Below, in pieces: positions 44,031 through 52,904 of a stretch of DNA of 64,000 nt. The stretch's first letter is position 1; the number at the start of each line of letters is the position of its first letter. Location: positions 248,001 to 312,000 of the forward strand of contig NZ_LVYD01000043.1 in the NCBI RefSeq assembly GCF_002077945.1. The letters are read 5' to 3'. The translations under genes were made by a program, and so were the position numbers. Origin of the DNA: Niastella vici. Lineage in GTDB: Bacteria > Bacteroidota > Bacteroidia > Chitinophagales > Chitinophagaceae. Under the pieces are notes generated by a model. It did not search any database. It worked only from the letters and a program-made list of their open reading frames with translations, and was not told the origin of the DNA.

Positions 44031-47000
44031 ATGAAACAATGGACCTTATTTATACCCCTTTACCTAATTGCCCTATCCATTTCAGCACAGGAGATCAATA
44101 AACCGGTTCGTTTGAAAACGGGCACGCTGTCTGCATCAATGAATTTGCGGCCTCAATTACATTTGATCGATTCGTTGAAGAAATTTCATTACCGAAACCG
44201 GTATTATACGCTTATTCAGTTTGATAAATTACCCAATGAAACAGAGCGCAAAGCTTTGTTGCAGGATGGCATTGAGCTATATGATTATATTGCAGACAAC
44301 AGCTACCTCGCCGAAATAAATGACCAGATCGCTTTGACCCGGCTTACAAAGAGCAATATTCGCGGTTATTATACCTTACACGCAAATGCAAAGATCGAAA
44401 CCGGTCTGGTGCAGCAGTTACAGCAACCGGTACATGATGCCGACAACCTGATTGCTGTAAGTTATTATGGAAGTATTGACAAAGCCACAGCCATTGCCGA
44501 ATTACAAAAAGCAGGCGCACAGATAATAGAAACAGCTATTCAACCGGCGCAGGTTGTTTTTATTGATGCTTCTATGGCCGTTGTTCAAAAAATAGCAGCC
44601 CTTCCATTTGTATCGTACATAAACAGCTTGTACATGAAGGCAACGCCCCTGAATTATAAGAACCGGGGCGCTCACGCAGTAAATGCATTGAGTATGCCGT
44701 TGGGCCGCAACCTGCAGGGCAATAATGTTATGATAGGTATTGGCGACGAAGGCAACGCTTCAACGCATATTGATTTTACCGGACGAATAATGGACCGGTC
44801 CGAATCTTATCCTGACATCCACGCTACACATATAACGGGATCTGTAAGTGGTGCAGGCATCCTGAACCCAAAATATAAAGGCATGGCCCCGCAAGCCACC
44901 GCCATTAATCATTTTTTCTGGGAAATAATAGCCAATGCTCCCTATTATGTTTCTGATTATAATATGGTGCTCACCAATAACTCGTATGGATTAGGCCCTG
45001 TAGGTTGTTTAGCGGGAACCTACAACCAGTTGAGCAAACTCGTGGATGAGCAAATGGTTAGCTTTCCGTCGTTATTGCATGTATTTGCAGCGGGTAATTC
45101 TGCGAGCAGTTCCTGTTCAATGTACCCTGCCTCGTTTGCCACCATTATTGCGGGTTATCAAACAGGAAAAAATGTGCTCACCATCGGCGATATAGATAAT
45201 GGTACTTATGTAATTGACAATCATTCGAGCCGTGGACCAGTTAAGGATGGCCGTTTAAAACCGGAACTGGCTGCCGGGGGAGTGCTCATCACTTCTACCG
45301 GACCTAATAATATCTATTTTGTTACCGGCGGCACCAGTTGTTCGGCGCCAACGGTGACCGGTATACTGGCGCTTTTGTACGAACGGTACCGGCAACTGCA
45401 CGGCGGTAACAATCCTTCGTCAGCACTCATTAAAGCAGTAGCCTGCAATGGCGCCAATGATGTGGGTAACCCGGGTCCTGATTATACGTATGGTTTTGGC
45501 AATATAAATGCCCGTAATTCGGTGGAGGCCATTGAAAACAATACCTGGTTTACCGGCTCTGCCAGTCAGGGCGGTTCGGCAACGTTTACCATACCGGCCG
45601 TTCCCGCAGGTACAGCACAAATAAAAATATTGTTATACTGGAACGATCCCGCCGCCGCTGCAAATGCGGTCAAAGCCCTGGTGAATGATCTTGACCTTAC
45701 GGTTACGGCAGGCGATGGCACTGTACATTATCCACTGGTGCTCGACTCTACTGCGGCGAATGTTAACCAGGTGGCTGTGGAAGGTATCGACAGCAGAAAT
45801 AATATTGAACAGGTGGTCATCAACAATCCGCCGGCCGGCAATTGTACGGTTACGGTTAAAGGCACCGGCATTGCCCGGGGGCCGCAGGATTTTGTGGTGG
45901 TTTATCAGTCAGTTAAAACGGGGATAATAGTAGAATATCCTTTTGGAGAAGAAACGCTGGTGCCAGGTGAAGTGGAAGTGCTGCGGTGGAGCGCTTCAGA
46001 TGCCAACACCAACACCTTTACAATTGAATATTCGTTGGATAACGGCCAAAGCTGGACCACCATCAATAACGCTGTACCTGCCACCAGCAGAAATTATATA
46101 TGGACGGTGCCTGCTTCCATTGCATCTGCTACGGCCCTGATACGCGTTAGCCGCAACAATACATCGTACACCGATGCCAGCGATCACACCTTTACTATTT
46201 TAGATACAACCAATATTACGGCTACCAATATTTGTGCGGGTTATGTTAATTTATCGTGGAGCAGCATTCCTGCCGCTACCGGTTACGACATTATGATGCT
46301 GAAGGGAACCAGTATGCAGGTAGTGGGTTCCACCACCAATACCAGTTATTTACTGAGCGGGTTAAACAAAGACAGCGCATGCTGGTTGGCGGTTCGCGGC
46401 GTAATGGGCGCCACGGCAGGCCGGCGTTCTTTGGCAGCAACAATAACTCCTTCGGGCGGGCCTTGTGCTTCCCCTGATTTTGATAATGACCTGAGTGCTG
46501 ATGTGTTGGTGGCGCCGGTAACCGGCCGCCTGTATACTTCTTCCCAATTAGGCATACAGGCTCCACAGGTACGCATCACCAACAGAGGTAATATAGCAAC
46601 TGCCGGTACCGTTAACATCAGTTACCAGGTGAATGGAGGTGCGCCGGTAACAGAGACCACCTCAATAAGTATTGCGGCAAACGCCAATTATACCTATACG
46701 TTTGTAACTCCTTATAATTTCAGCAGCACCGGAACGTATGCGGTGAAGGTGTGGATCGATTATGCGGCGGATGTGCTGCACAATAATGACACCCTGAGCA
46801 CTATCGTAAAACAGTTGAAAAACGATCCAATAATATTGGCGCCCTCCTTTACCGAGGGGTTCGAAAGTGCTGCCGACAAATCGTATCATAACGGCGCCAT
46901 GGGTTTTGAAGGACTTGATCGCTGCGACTTCTACAGCGCCAGCAGCCATGGCCGTGCACAAACTTTTGTAAGCACCGGTGCAGCGCACACCGGCAAACGC

Positions 47001-48242
47001 AGTATAACCCTTGACCGGGATGCGTATACGGGCGATACCAGCGTGAACAATCTTGTAATGACATTTAACCTCAGCAAGTATACAGGTGCAAAAGAATTGT
47101 GGTTGTCTCTTTATTATAAGAATTACTCTTTTAATTTATCACTGCCAGGCAACCAGGTATTGATCAGGGGAAGCGATAAAGATGCCTGGATACCTTTTTT
47201 TAAAATGACACCCTTACAGCCCAGAAATGTTTACAAGGCCATGCCTCCCCTTAACATTATAGAAGCGCTGGCCAATGCTTCGCCGGCGCAAACCGTGAGC
47301 AGTAGTTTTCAGGTCATAGTGGGGCAGGAGGGAAGCGATCAAATGACTTCACCTGTTTCGCCTGGCGGCGGTGAAACTTTTGATGATGTAACCATTTCCC
47401 TTTCAAAAAATGATGTAAGCATGGTACAACTGCTGGCGCCATCTTCAGCCAGCTGTGCGCATGGCAGCGGCGAGCCGGTTACCGTAGTGGTAAAAAATAA
47501 CAGTTTAATTGCCCTGGCCAATGTGCCTGTGTCGTACCAGGTTAACAGCATGCCGGTTGTTACCGAAAATATTCCTTCCATTGATTCAGCAGCAACAATA
47601 AGCTATACATTTAATCAAACGGCCGATCTTTCTGCGTTCATTCCCTATACCATTACCGCATGGACGCATTTGGGTACAGATACCTGGTTGCTCAACGATA
47701 CCGTTACTGGCAGCCTGCCCCTGCCCGCTGGTACGTTTACCATTACCAAAGTTGACAATACCGCATTGTTACAATGGGAAACCTGCAACGAATTAACCGG
47801 CGACCAGTTTGTGATTGAAAGAAGCGCTGATGGAATCAATTTCGATAGTATTGCCACTGTGCCGGGTACCAGCGCCAGCAATACCATAAAACAATACCAG
47901 TTTACCGATAAACAACCTTTAACAGGCATCAATTATTATCGCGTCAAGCTTACCACCGGGAACGGAAAATTTCGCTATACGCCCATACGGGATGTAACCT
48001 TTGATAATTATTTAAGCGTTATTGTGAAACCAAACCCGGTAACGAACGGCGTGTTGTATATCAGCAGTTCTGCAAATTGTAACCGCATTGACCTGTATGA
48101 TGCAATTGGCAGACTGATCAAAAGAGCAGGCGTGAGCGGGCTGCAACTGCAATTGCCGGTAGGAAGCCTGGCCAAAGGCATTTATGTTATAGCGGTAATA
48201 ACAGATGCAGGTAAGAAAGTGGAGAAGATAGTTATTGAATAA
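44031..48242 (+). CDS. Large secreted S8-family serine peptidase with T9SS type A sorting domain
   Basis: The start at 44031 (MKQWTLFIPLYLIALSISAQ) gives 1403 residues with a proper signal peptide. Residues about 20-210 look like a propeptide. The subtilase domain runs from about 215 to 525, with Asp 239 (GIGDEGN), His 264 (HATHITGS), the oxyanion Asn 356 (AAGNSAS) and Ser 436 (GGTSCSAPTVTG). Further parts are a P-domain-like beta sandwich (about 530-645), a fibronectin-like domain (INVCAGYVNLSWSSIP-type region), and CARDB-like repeats (APQVRITNRGNIATAGTVNI, EPVTVVVKNNSLIALANVPV). The C-terminal 75 residues are a type A sorting signal (VKPNPVTNGVLYIS, IDLYDAIGRLIKRAG, LAKGIYVIAVI). It likely degrades proteins outside the cell or at its surface. 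Confidence 0.92.
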   Translation: MKQWTLFIPLYLIALSISAQEINKPVRLKTGTLSASMNLRPQLHLIDSLKKFHYRNRYYTLIQFDKLPNETERKALLQDGIELYDYIADNSYLAEINDQIALTRLTKSNIRGYYTLHANAKIETGLVQQLQQPVHDADNLIAVSYYGSIDKATAIAELQKAGAQIIETAIQPAQVVFIDASMAVVQKIAALPFVSYINSLYMKATPLNYKNRGAHAVNALSMPLGRNLQGNNVMIGIGDEGNASTHIDFTGRIMDRSESYPDIHATHITGSVSGAGILNPKYKGMAPQATAINHFFWEIIANAPYYVSDYNMVLTNNSYGLGPVGCLAGTYNQLSKLVDEQMVSFPSLLHVFAAGNSASSSCSMYPASFATIIAGYQTGKNVLTIGDIDNGTYVIDNHSSRGPVKDGRLKPELAAGGVLITSTGPNNIYFVTGGTSCSAPTVTGILALLYERYRQLHGGNNPSSALIKAVACNGANDVGNPGPDYTYGFGNINARNSVEAIENNTWFTGSASQGGSATFTIPAVPAGTAQIKILLYWNDPAAAANAVKALVNDLDLTVTAGDGTVHYPLVLDSTAANVNQVAVEGIDSRNNIEQVVINNPPAGNCTVTVKGTGIARGPQDFVVVYQSVKTGIIVEYPFGEETLVPGEVEVLRWSASDANTNTFTIEYSLDNGQSWTTINNAVPATSRNYIWTVPASIASATALIRVSRNNTSYTDASDHTFTILDTTNITATNICAGYVNLSWSSIPAATGYDIMMLKGTSMQVVGSTTNTSYLLSGLNKDSACWLAVRGVMGATAGRRSLAATITPSGGPCASPDFDNDLSADVLVAPVTGRLYTSSQLGIQAPQVRITNRGNIATAGTVNISYQVNGGAPVTETTSISIAANANYTYTFVTPYNFSSTGTYAVKVWIDYAADVLHNNDTLSTIVKQLKNDPIILAPSFTEGFESAADKSYHNGAMGFEGLDRCDFYSASSHGRAQTFVSTGAAHTGKRSITLDRDAYTGDTSVNNLVMTFNLSKYTGAKELWLSLYYKNYSFNLSLPGNQVLIRGSDKDAWIPFFKMTPLQPRNVYKAMPPLNIIEALANASPAQTVSSSFQVIVGQEGSDQMTSPVSPGGGETFDDVTISLSKNDVSMVQLLAPSSASCAHGSGEPVTVVVKNNSLIALANVPVSYQVNSMPVVTENIPSIDSAATISYTFNQTADLSAFIPYTITAWTHLGTDTWLLNDTVTGSLPLPAGTFTITKVDNTALLQWETCNELTGDQFVIERSADGINFDSIATVPGTSASNTIKQYQFTDKQPLTGINYYRVKLTTGNGKFRYTPIRDVTFDNYLSVIVKPNPVTNGVLYISSSANCNRIDLYDAIGRLIKRAGVSGLQLQLPVGSLAKGIYVIAVITDAGKKVEKIVIE

Positions 48243-48353
48243 GAGCTGTTCCCAATAGAAAAGTTATGTTTGTGCCGCCGAAGCCACAACAAAAAGTGCG
48301 AATGAGCGTTCTTTCCTGTTTATAACAATTTTACCACATATATTTCCCCGACC

Positions 48354-49469
48354 ATGCGCCACAAAACCCTTTTACAGTATTGTTTCCTGTTATATATTCT
48401 TTTTGCCGCAGCCTGTTCAGAACCGGAAAAGCCGGTAACAAAGGAAGAAGCCGCTGCCATGGCTAAATCGCTGAAAACTAACATCGCCCATCGCAAAAGC
48501 AACTGGTTTAATGAAGTGCTGGATATTAAAGCTTTTGAAAGCAGGATCAGGGAGGCTGCCCACAACAAGGTGAATGAAACCATGTTGAAAGGTGCTATGA
48601 AAAGCATAGAATCGGGCGATTTTGGTGAGCAGGTGATAAAAGCCCTGGGTAAAAGAGGGAGCTATGAGCTGGTTAAGCAATATGAAAAAAACAATCACCA
48701 GCACCTTGTTTTCCGGATGTACAATGAACAGTTGAACTACCACGATTTTGAATTGATCAAAAAAGGCGATAAGATTAAAATAGCGGATATCTTCATTTAT
48801 ACTACCGGTGAAAACCTGAGTGCCTCGATCGGCGAATCGCTGATGTCAATGAATGAGCAGTTGAGCGCAGTAAGTAAAGTTGATCCCCAGGAGCTGCAGA
48901 AAATACAACTGATCAAAAGTTACATGCAAAGAAAGGATGGTGAAAAAGCCAGCGAGCTGTATAAATCATTGCCTGGCTTGCTCAGGGCCCAAAAGTTGTA
49001 CAAGATCATGTACATCCAGATTGCCAGTGACCTGGGTAACGATGAATACCTGGCAGCCCTCAACAAGTTTCAGCAGGAATACCCTGACGCACCCAATATG
49101 TACCTGCTGATGATCGATGCCTATTTCCTGAAAAAAGATTTTCCGGGCGCCCTGCGTTGTGTGAACAGCCTCGACTCCCTGATCAATAAAGATCCTTTCC
49201 TTGATTTTTACCGCGCAGTGATCTATAAGCAAAATAATGACCCGGCCAATGCGCTGGTTTGCCTGGAAAAATTGCATCAATATATGCCCGATTTTGGCAC
49301 CGGTACCCTGCAGCTCATCAACGCTTACCTCGATGAAAAGCAATTAGACAAGGCAGTGGCGCTTACTCAATCGTACAAAAAGGGAAAGGATGTGGATGAC
49401 CAAACTTTGGAGGCCCTGTACCTGATGTATCCCGGCTATAAAAAGAAAATGGAAACAACTACCGAATAA
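48354..49469 (+). CDS. Hypothetical lipoprotein with TPR-like repeats
   Basis: The 371-residue product begins with a lipoprotein signal (CFLLYILFAAAC, C21). Residues about 25-190 form an alpha-beta domain of unknown kind (LVFRMYNEQLNYHDFELIKK, GDKIKIADIFIYTTGENLSA). Residues about 195-360 are paired helices with TPR character (DGEKASELYKSLPGLLRAQK, NEYLAALNKFQQEYPDAPNM, NDPANALVCLEKLHQYMPDF, KQLDKAVALTQSYKKGKDV). It is probably a periplasmic or surface scaffold. It has its own terminator at 49501-49537 and no clear link to its neighbours. Confidence 0.82.
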   Translation: MRHKTLLQYCFLLYILFAAACSEPEKPVTKEEAAAMAKSLKTNIAHRKSNWFNEVLDIKAFESRIREAAHNKVNETMLKGAMKSIESGDFGEQVIKALGKRGSYELVKQYEKNNHQHLVFRMYNEQLNYHDFELIKKGDKIKIADIFIYTTGENLSASIGESLMSMNEQLSAVSKVDPQELQKIQLIKSYMQRKDGEKASELYKSLPGLLRAQKLYKIMYIQIASDLGNDEYLAALNKFQQEYPDAPNMYLLMIDAYFLKKDFPGALRCVNSLDSLINKDPFLDFYRAVIYKQNNDPANALVCLEKLHQYMPDFGTGTLQLINAYLDEKQLDKAVALTQSYKKGKDVDDQTLEALYLMYPGYKKKMETTTE

Positions 49470-49500
49470 TAGTAAAATAGTAAACCGATCAATATTACAA

Positions 49501-49537
49501 ACCCGTCAAGGCTATGCCGCGGCGGGTTTTGTTTTTT
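49501..49537 (+). terminator. Intrinsic terminator after the TPR lipoprotein gene
   Basis: acccgtc (49501-49507) pairs with ggcgggt (49521-49527), one G-U pair, with an inner ggc/gcc pairing. It is followed by tttgtttttt. Confidence 0.8.
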
Positions 49538-49597
49538 AGGCCGCTCCTGTAATAAATATTCCCCAACTTTGCAGCAGATCAACTAACAACAAAGGCT

Positions 49598-50020
49598 ATG
49601 AACATATATCAGCAGGTAATATCACTGCCACAGAAAGCAAGAGGTTTTCATTTGATAACAAGAGATGTAGAGCGGGCATTGCCGCAACTGGCAAGCATAA
49701 GAACAGGTTTTTGCCAGGTATTTATTCAGCATACTTCCGCATCGCTTACTATTAATGAAAATGCCGATCCCACTGTTCGAATGGATTTTGAGACCTTTTT
49801 CAATAAAACGGTAAAGGAAAATGACCCCGATTACCGGCACGATTATGAAGGGGCCGATGATATGCCTGCTCACCTGAAAGCCTCTATGCTTGGCTGTTCT
49901 GTATTGATACCCATCCGCCATGGAGAACTGGCCCTTGGCACCTGGCAGGGTATCTATTTATGTGAGCATCGCAATCACGGCGGATCAAGAAGCCTGGTCA
50001 TTACTGCCTGGGGACAATAA
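49598..50020 (+). CDS. YjbQ family protein (UPF0047)
   Basis: The 140-residue protein carries the YjbQ signatures: VFIQHTSASLTINENADPTV, NDPDYRHDYEGADDMPAHLK, and TWQGIYLCEHRNHGGSRSLV. The conserved His and Asp/Glu residues in these blocks line a metal-binding pocket. Members show weak thiamine-phosphate synthase activity and the physiological role is not settled. The length (about 130-140 residues) is normal. The upstream stretch caactttg (49564-49571) looks like a -7 element. It is likely monocistronic and convergent with the GH5 gene. Confidence 0.95.
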   Translation: MNIYQQVISLPQKARGFHLITRDVERALPQLASIRTGFCQVFIQHTSASLTINENADPTVRMDFETFFNKTVKENDPDYRHDYEGADDMPAHLKASMLGCSVLIPIRHGELALGTWQGIYLCEHRNHGGSRSLVITAWGQ

Positions 50021-50042
50021 GCGCTTTTGCCGCGCTCCCGTT

Positions 50043-51002
50043 TCAGGGTTTATGTTGGTTATATTTACGAATGAGTTCCCTTGATTTCACGCCCGAGGGC
50101 TTCAGGTCTTTTGCGGGCCAGTTGCCGGTACTGGAGGCTGAAGGCAATAAAACCGAACAGGTTTCGTCTTTGTCCGACACAGACCAGGTTATCCAGCTGA
50201 GCTTGTTTTTTTCGGCCCAGTTGATCCATGCATTCCATTCTTCCTCGTTTAACGCACCATTGCCCGATGATTCCATACCGGCCGATTCGGAAATGAAGAC
50301 CGGCAACCCTTTTTTAAGCGCATAATCGCCTCTGTCGCGCAGTTGTTGTTTGTGCGTGGCTGCATAAAAATGAAGCGTATACATCAGGTTGTTATATCCT
50401 TTAATGGGGTCGTCAGCTGCGAGGTGAACATCCTGGTCCCAATGGGGTGAACCAACAAGTATGATATTGTCAGGATCTATGGCGCGGATCGTTTTAATGA
50501 TCTCCTGCGAATATGCTTTCACTTCGGCCCAGGATTCCTGATCGGGTTCATTAAAGATCTCGTAAATAATATTAGGCTGTTTGCCATATTCTGTAGCGAT
50601 CTCTGTAAAAAATTGTTTTGCTTCGGGTAGCTTTATATTGTGACTATGCCAGTCAACAATTACATAGATGCCATTTTTAATAGCAGCATCGATCACGGCT
50701 TTAATTTTCGATTTCGACCAGGCCGGCGCTTTTATATAACCACTATCCGGTTCCACACCCATTGCTGCCCGTACAACGGAACAACCCCAATCTTTAACGA
50801 GCCAGCTTACGGCTCCTTCATTATAAAACCGCGGCCACCAGTTGTGCCAGCCAAAGCTCATACCCCGCAACACCACGGGTTCATTTTTTTCGTTCACCAG
50901 TTGGGTGCCCGAAACTTTCAGTGAGCCATTTTTTTTAACCGGTTGTGATATGCCCAGGGAAACAATAAGAACAAGTGACAGGGTTAAACAGGTCTTTTTC
51001 AT
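50043..51002 (-). CDS. GH5-family glycoside hydrolase (endoglucanase-like)
   Basis: The 319-residue enzyme has a signal peptide (MKKTCLTLSLVLIVSLGISQ), so it is exported. It is a single GH5 TIM barrel. VVLRGMSFGWHNWW opens it, SVVRAAMGV is the strand carrying the conserved Arg, and VIVDWHSH follows. IIYEIFNEP holds the acid/base Glu 152, HFYAATHK the conserved His/Tyr, and VFISESAG the nucleophile Glu 239. This pattern fits GH5 cellulases of the Cel5A kind, acting on beta-1,4-glucans. It is encoded 1.9 kb from the xylan-type locus 4 but on the opposite strand. The 14-bp tandem array begins 90 bases upstream of its start. Confidence 0.93.
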   Translation of the reverse strand: MKKTCLTLSLVLIVSLGISQPVKKNGSLKVSGTQLVNEKNEPVVLRGMSFGWHNWWPRFYNEGAVSWLVKDWGCSVVRAAMGVEPDSGYIKAPAWSKSKIKAVIDAAIKNGIYVIVDWHSHNIKLPEAKQFFTEIATEYGKQPNIIYEIFNEPDQESWAEVKAYSQEIIKTIRAIDPDNIILVGSPHWDQDVHLAADDPIKGYNNLMYTLHFYAATHKQQLRDRGDYALKKGLPVFISESAGMESSGNGALNEEEWNAWINWAEKNKLSWITWSVSDKDETCSVLLPSASSTGNWPAKDLKPSGVKSRELIRKYNQHKP

Positions 51003-51091
51003 ATTGAAGCTTCTGCGGTTAAAGTTCTGTCATTTTTTTTAAGTACGTAACAGTGGGCAATAAAAGCGGATAAATGGGTAAAAAAGCAGAA

Positions 51092-51849
51092 GTAGGAGGT
51101 AAGAAGTAGGAGGTAAGAAGTAGGAGGTAAGAAGTTGGAGGTAAGAAGTAGGAGGTAAGAAGTAGGAGGTAAGAAGTAGGAGGTAAGAAGTAGGAGGTAA
51201 GAAGTAGGAGGTAAGAAGTAGGAGGTAAGAAGTAGGAGGTAAGAAGTAGGAGGTAAGAAGTAGGAGGTAAGAAGTAGGAGGTAAGAAGTAGGAGGTAAGA
51301 AGTAGGAGGTAAGAAGTAGGAGGTAAGAAGTAGGAGGTAAGAAGTAGGAGGTAAGAAGTAGGAGGTAAGAAGTAGGAGGTAAGAAGTAGGAGGTAAGAAG
51401 TAGGAGGTAAGAAGTAGGAGGTAAGAAGTAGGAGGTAAGAAGTAGGAGGTAAGAAGTAGGAGGTAAGAAGTAGGAGGTAAGAAGTAGGAGGTAAGAAGTA
51501 GGAGGTAAGAAGTAGGAGGTAAGAAGTAGGAGGTAAGAAGTAGGAGGTAAGAAGTAGGAGGTAAGAAGTAGGAGGTAAGAAGTAGGAGGTAAGAAGTAGG
51601 AGGTAAGAAGTAGGAGGTAAGAAGTAGGAGGTAAGAAGTAGGAGGTAAGAAGTAGGAGGTAAGAAGTAGGAGGTAAGAAGTAGGAGGTAAGAAGTAGGAG
51701 GTAAGAAGTAGGAGGTAAGAAGTAGGAGGTAAGAAGTAGGAGGTAAGAAGTAGGAGGTAAGAAGTAGGAGGTAAGAAGTAGGAGGTAAGAAGTAGGAGGT
51801 AAGAAGTAGGAGGTAAGAAGTAGGAGGTAAGAAGTAGGAGGTAAGAAGT
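51092..51849. repeat. Tandem array: 54 copies of a 14-bp unit (gtaggaggtaagaa)
   Basis: The unit gtaggaggtaagaa repeats without interruption from 51092 to 51847, exactly 54 copies, then two more bases. Only one substitution is visible: the third copy (51134-51147) reads gttggaggtaagaa. The 5' edge is agaa-rich (cagaagtagg at 51087-51096). The plus strand contains AGGAGGT in each unit, the minus strand ACCTCCT. There are no spacers, so it is not a CRISPR array. Near-perfect identity indicates recent expansion. Confidence 0.97.
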
Positions 51850-51861
51850 CCGAAATCCAGA

Positions 51862-51890
51862 CTCTTCTTACTTCTTACATCCTACTTCTG
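51862..51890. repeat. Inverted, diverged copy of about two array units
   Basis: The stretch ctcttcttac...cctacttctg is close to the reverse complement of two array units. It lies 13 bases past the array and can fold back on its last copies. Its end cctacttctg (51881-51890) mirrors cagaagtagg at the array start. Confidence 0.7.
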
Positions 51891-51954
51891 TTATCTATTA
51901 AATTATTACTTACAATTCAATTGCGGGGTCCCTTTCGTGAAACTAAAGCCCCAA

Positions 51955-52368
51955 TTACTTCTTCCCCCACAATTCAATCTCTGCTTTTTTACCTTCTGCA
52001 CCGGGGATCGTGTGGTATACAAAGGTTATATTCTGTATATCCAGGTTGGGGTATTTCAATGAAATTTTCCTGCTTTGGCCACCGGCTTTCAGCATCGACT
52101 TCAGGGCTATATCTTCTTTCATATCGCCATGATATTCTACCGTCATGCTTTCAATATGAACACCAGCGTCTTTGGCTTTTACCTGTAACTCTTTATACTT
52201 GTCCTTACCAAGCAAAATGAATTTATCCTTATCTGTTTTAAAATCAACCTTTGCATCGCCGATCTTGTGCCAGCCAGGTTTATTATTTGTAATGATCTCA
52301 GGTTTCTGTGCCTGCAGAACGCTAAGCGTGAGAAACGTTGATAGCAACAACAAAATAATCCTTTTCAT
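51955..52368 (-). CDS. Small secreted hypothetical protein
   Basis: The 137-residue product has a signal peptide (MKRIILLLLSTFLTLSVLQA), leaving about 117 residues. The mature part is a beta-rich single domain (KIGDAKVDFKTDKDKFILLG, YKELQVKAKDAGVHIESMTV, SRKISLKYPNLDIQNITFVY, AEIELWGKK). It resembles the DUF2541-type fold in its strand pattern, but I give this as a guess. It has no catalytic motif and no lipobox. Its 3' end points to the tandem array and the GH5 gene on the same strand. Confidence 0.8.
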   Translation of the reverse strand: MKRIILLLLSTFLTLSVLQAQKPEIITNNKPGWHKIGDAKVDFKTDKDKFILLGKDKYKELQVKAKDAGVHIESMTVEYHGDMKEDIALKSMLKAGGQSRKISLKYPNLDIQNITFVYHTIPGAEGKKAEIELWGKK

Positions 52369-52904
52369 GGTTTACTCAATTTGGTGTACATATCAGTAAG
52401 CAAAATCTGTTCCCCGCGGACTATTGGGGCGATTGGGTAAAATCATCCCTCCCCATAACCGGCATACCAAACATAAAATATTGGTTTATAAAATAATGTA
52501 AACGGTGGTCATGAGGAGTTACTTGTAGTTTAAACATTAGATATATACAACTTCATAATAATTCATAAGAGTAAACGTTTAATTATCCTGCCGGCCGCAT
52601 AAAAACGCATGCACTCCCGGCTGGTCTTCTAATTAGCACTTCTTAGTTGGTATATGTTGCCTGGTAAGCAACATGATCTTTATTCTCTCTCAGTCATCAG
52701 CCGCCTATTAATTGAATTCCCGCATTGCGGGGGTAATTAAACCTTATTGTTAACCAAAAACCACAACATGTAAATCCTCTTTATCAAAAGGACCTTGTAA
52801 TGCGCTGCATTACAGGTAAGGCTGCATTACATGTACCTGCGAAACTGCAAAGCCAGGTACTGTAATATTCAACATCTATTAAAAAACCAACGCTGAACAA
52901 TTTT
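52369..52904. other. Long leader region of the xylan-type operon
   Basis: There is no gene in this 536-base region. The left part is AT-rich. At 52723-52735 a short cccgca-t-tgcggg hairpin is seen. The right part holds the repeated TGTAATGC/GCATTACA elements and the GTACCTG/CAGGTAC stem described separately. Confidence 0.6.
52796..52860 (+). promoter_or_regulatory. Inverted and direct repeats in the leader of SusC 4
   Basis: TGTAATGC (52796-52803) and GCATTACA (52807-52814) form a perfect inverted repeat with spacer GCT. gctgcattaca recurs at 52821-52831. GTACCTG (52833-52839) pairs with CAGGTAC (52854-52860). The region lies 45-110 bases before the SusC start. Confidence 0.5.

Noticed and set aside
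49564-49571. Full promoter for the YjbQ gene
   Set aside because: caactttg resembles a -7 element, but no matching -33 element lies at the proper distance, so only the resemblance is noted.
51092-51849. CRISPR array
   Set aside because: The 14-bp units follow each other directly without spacers, and no cas gene is in the window.
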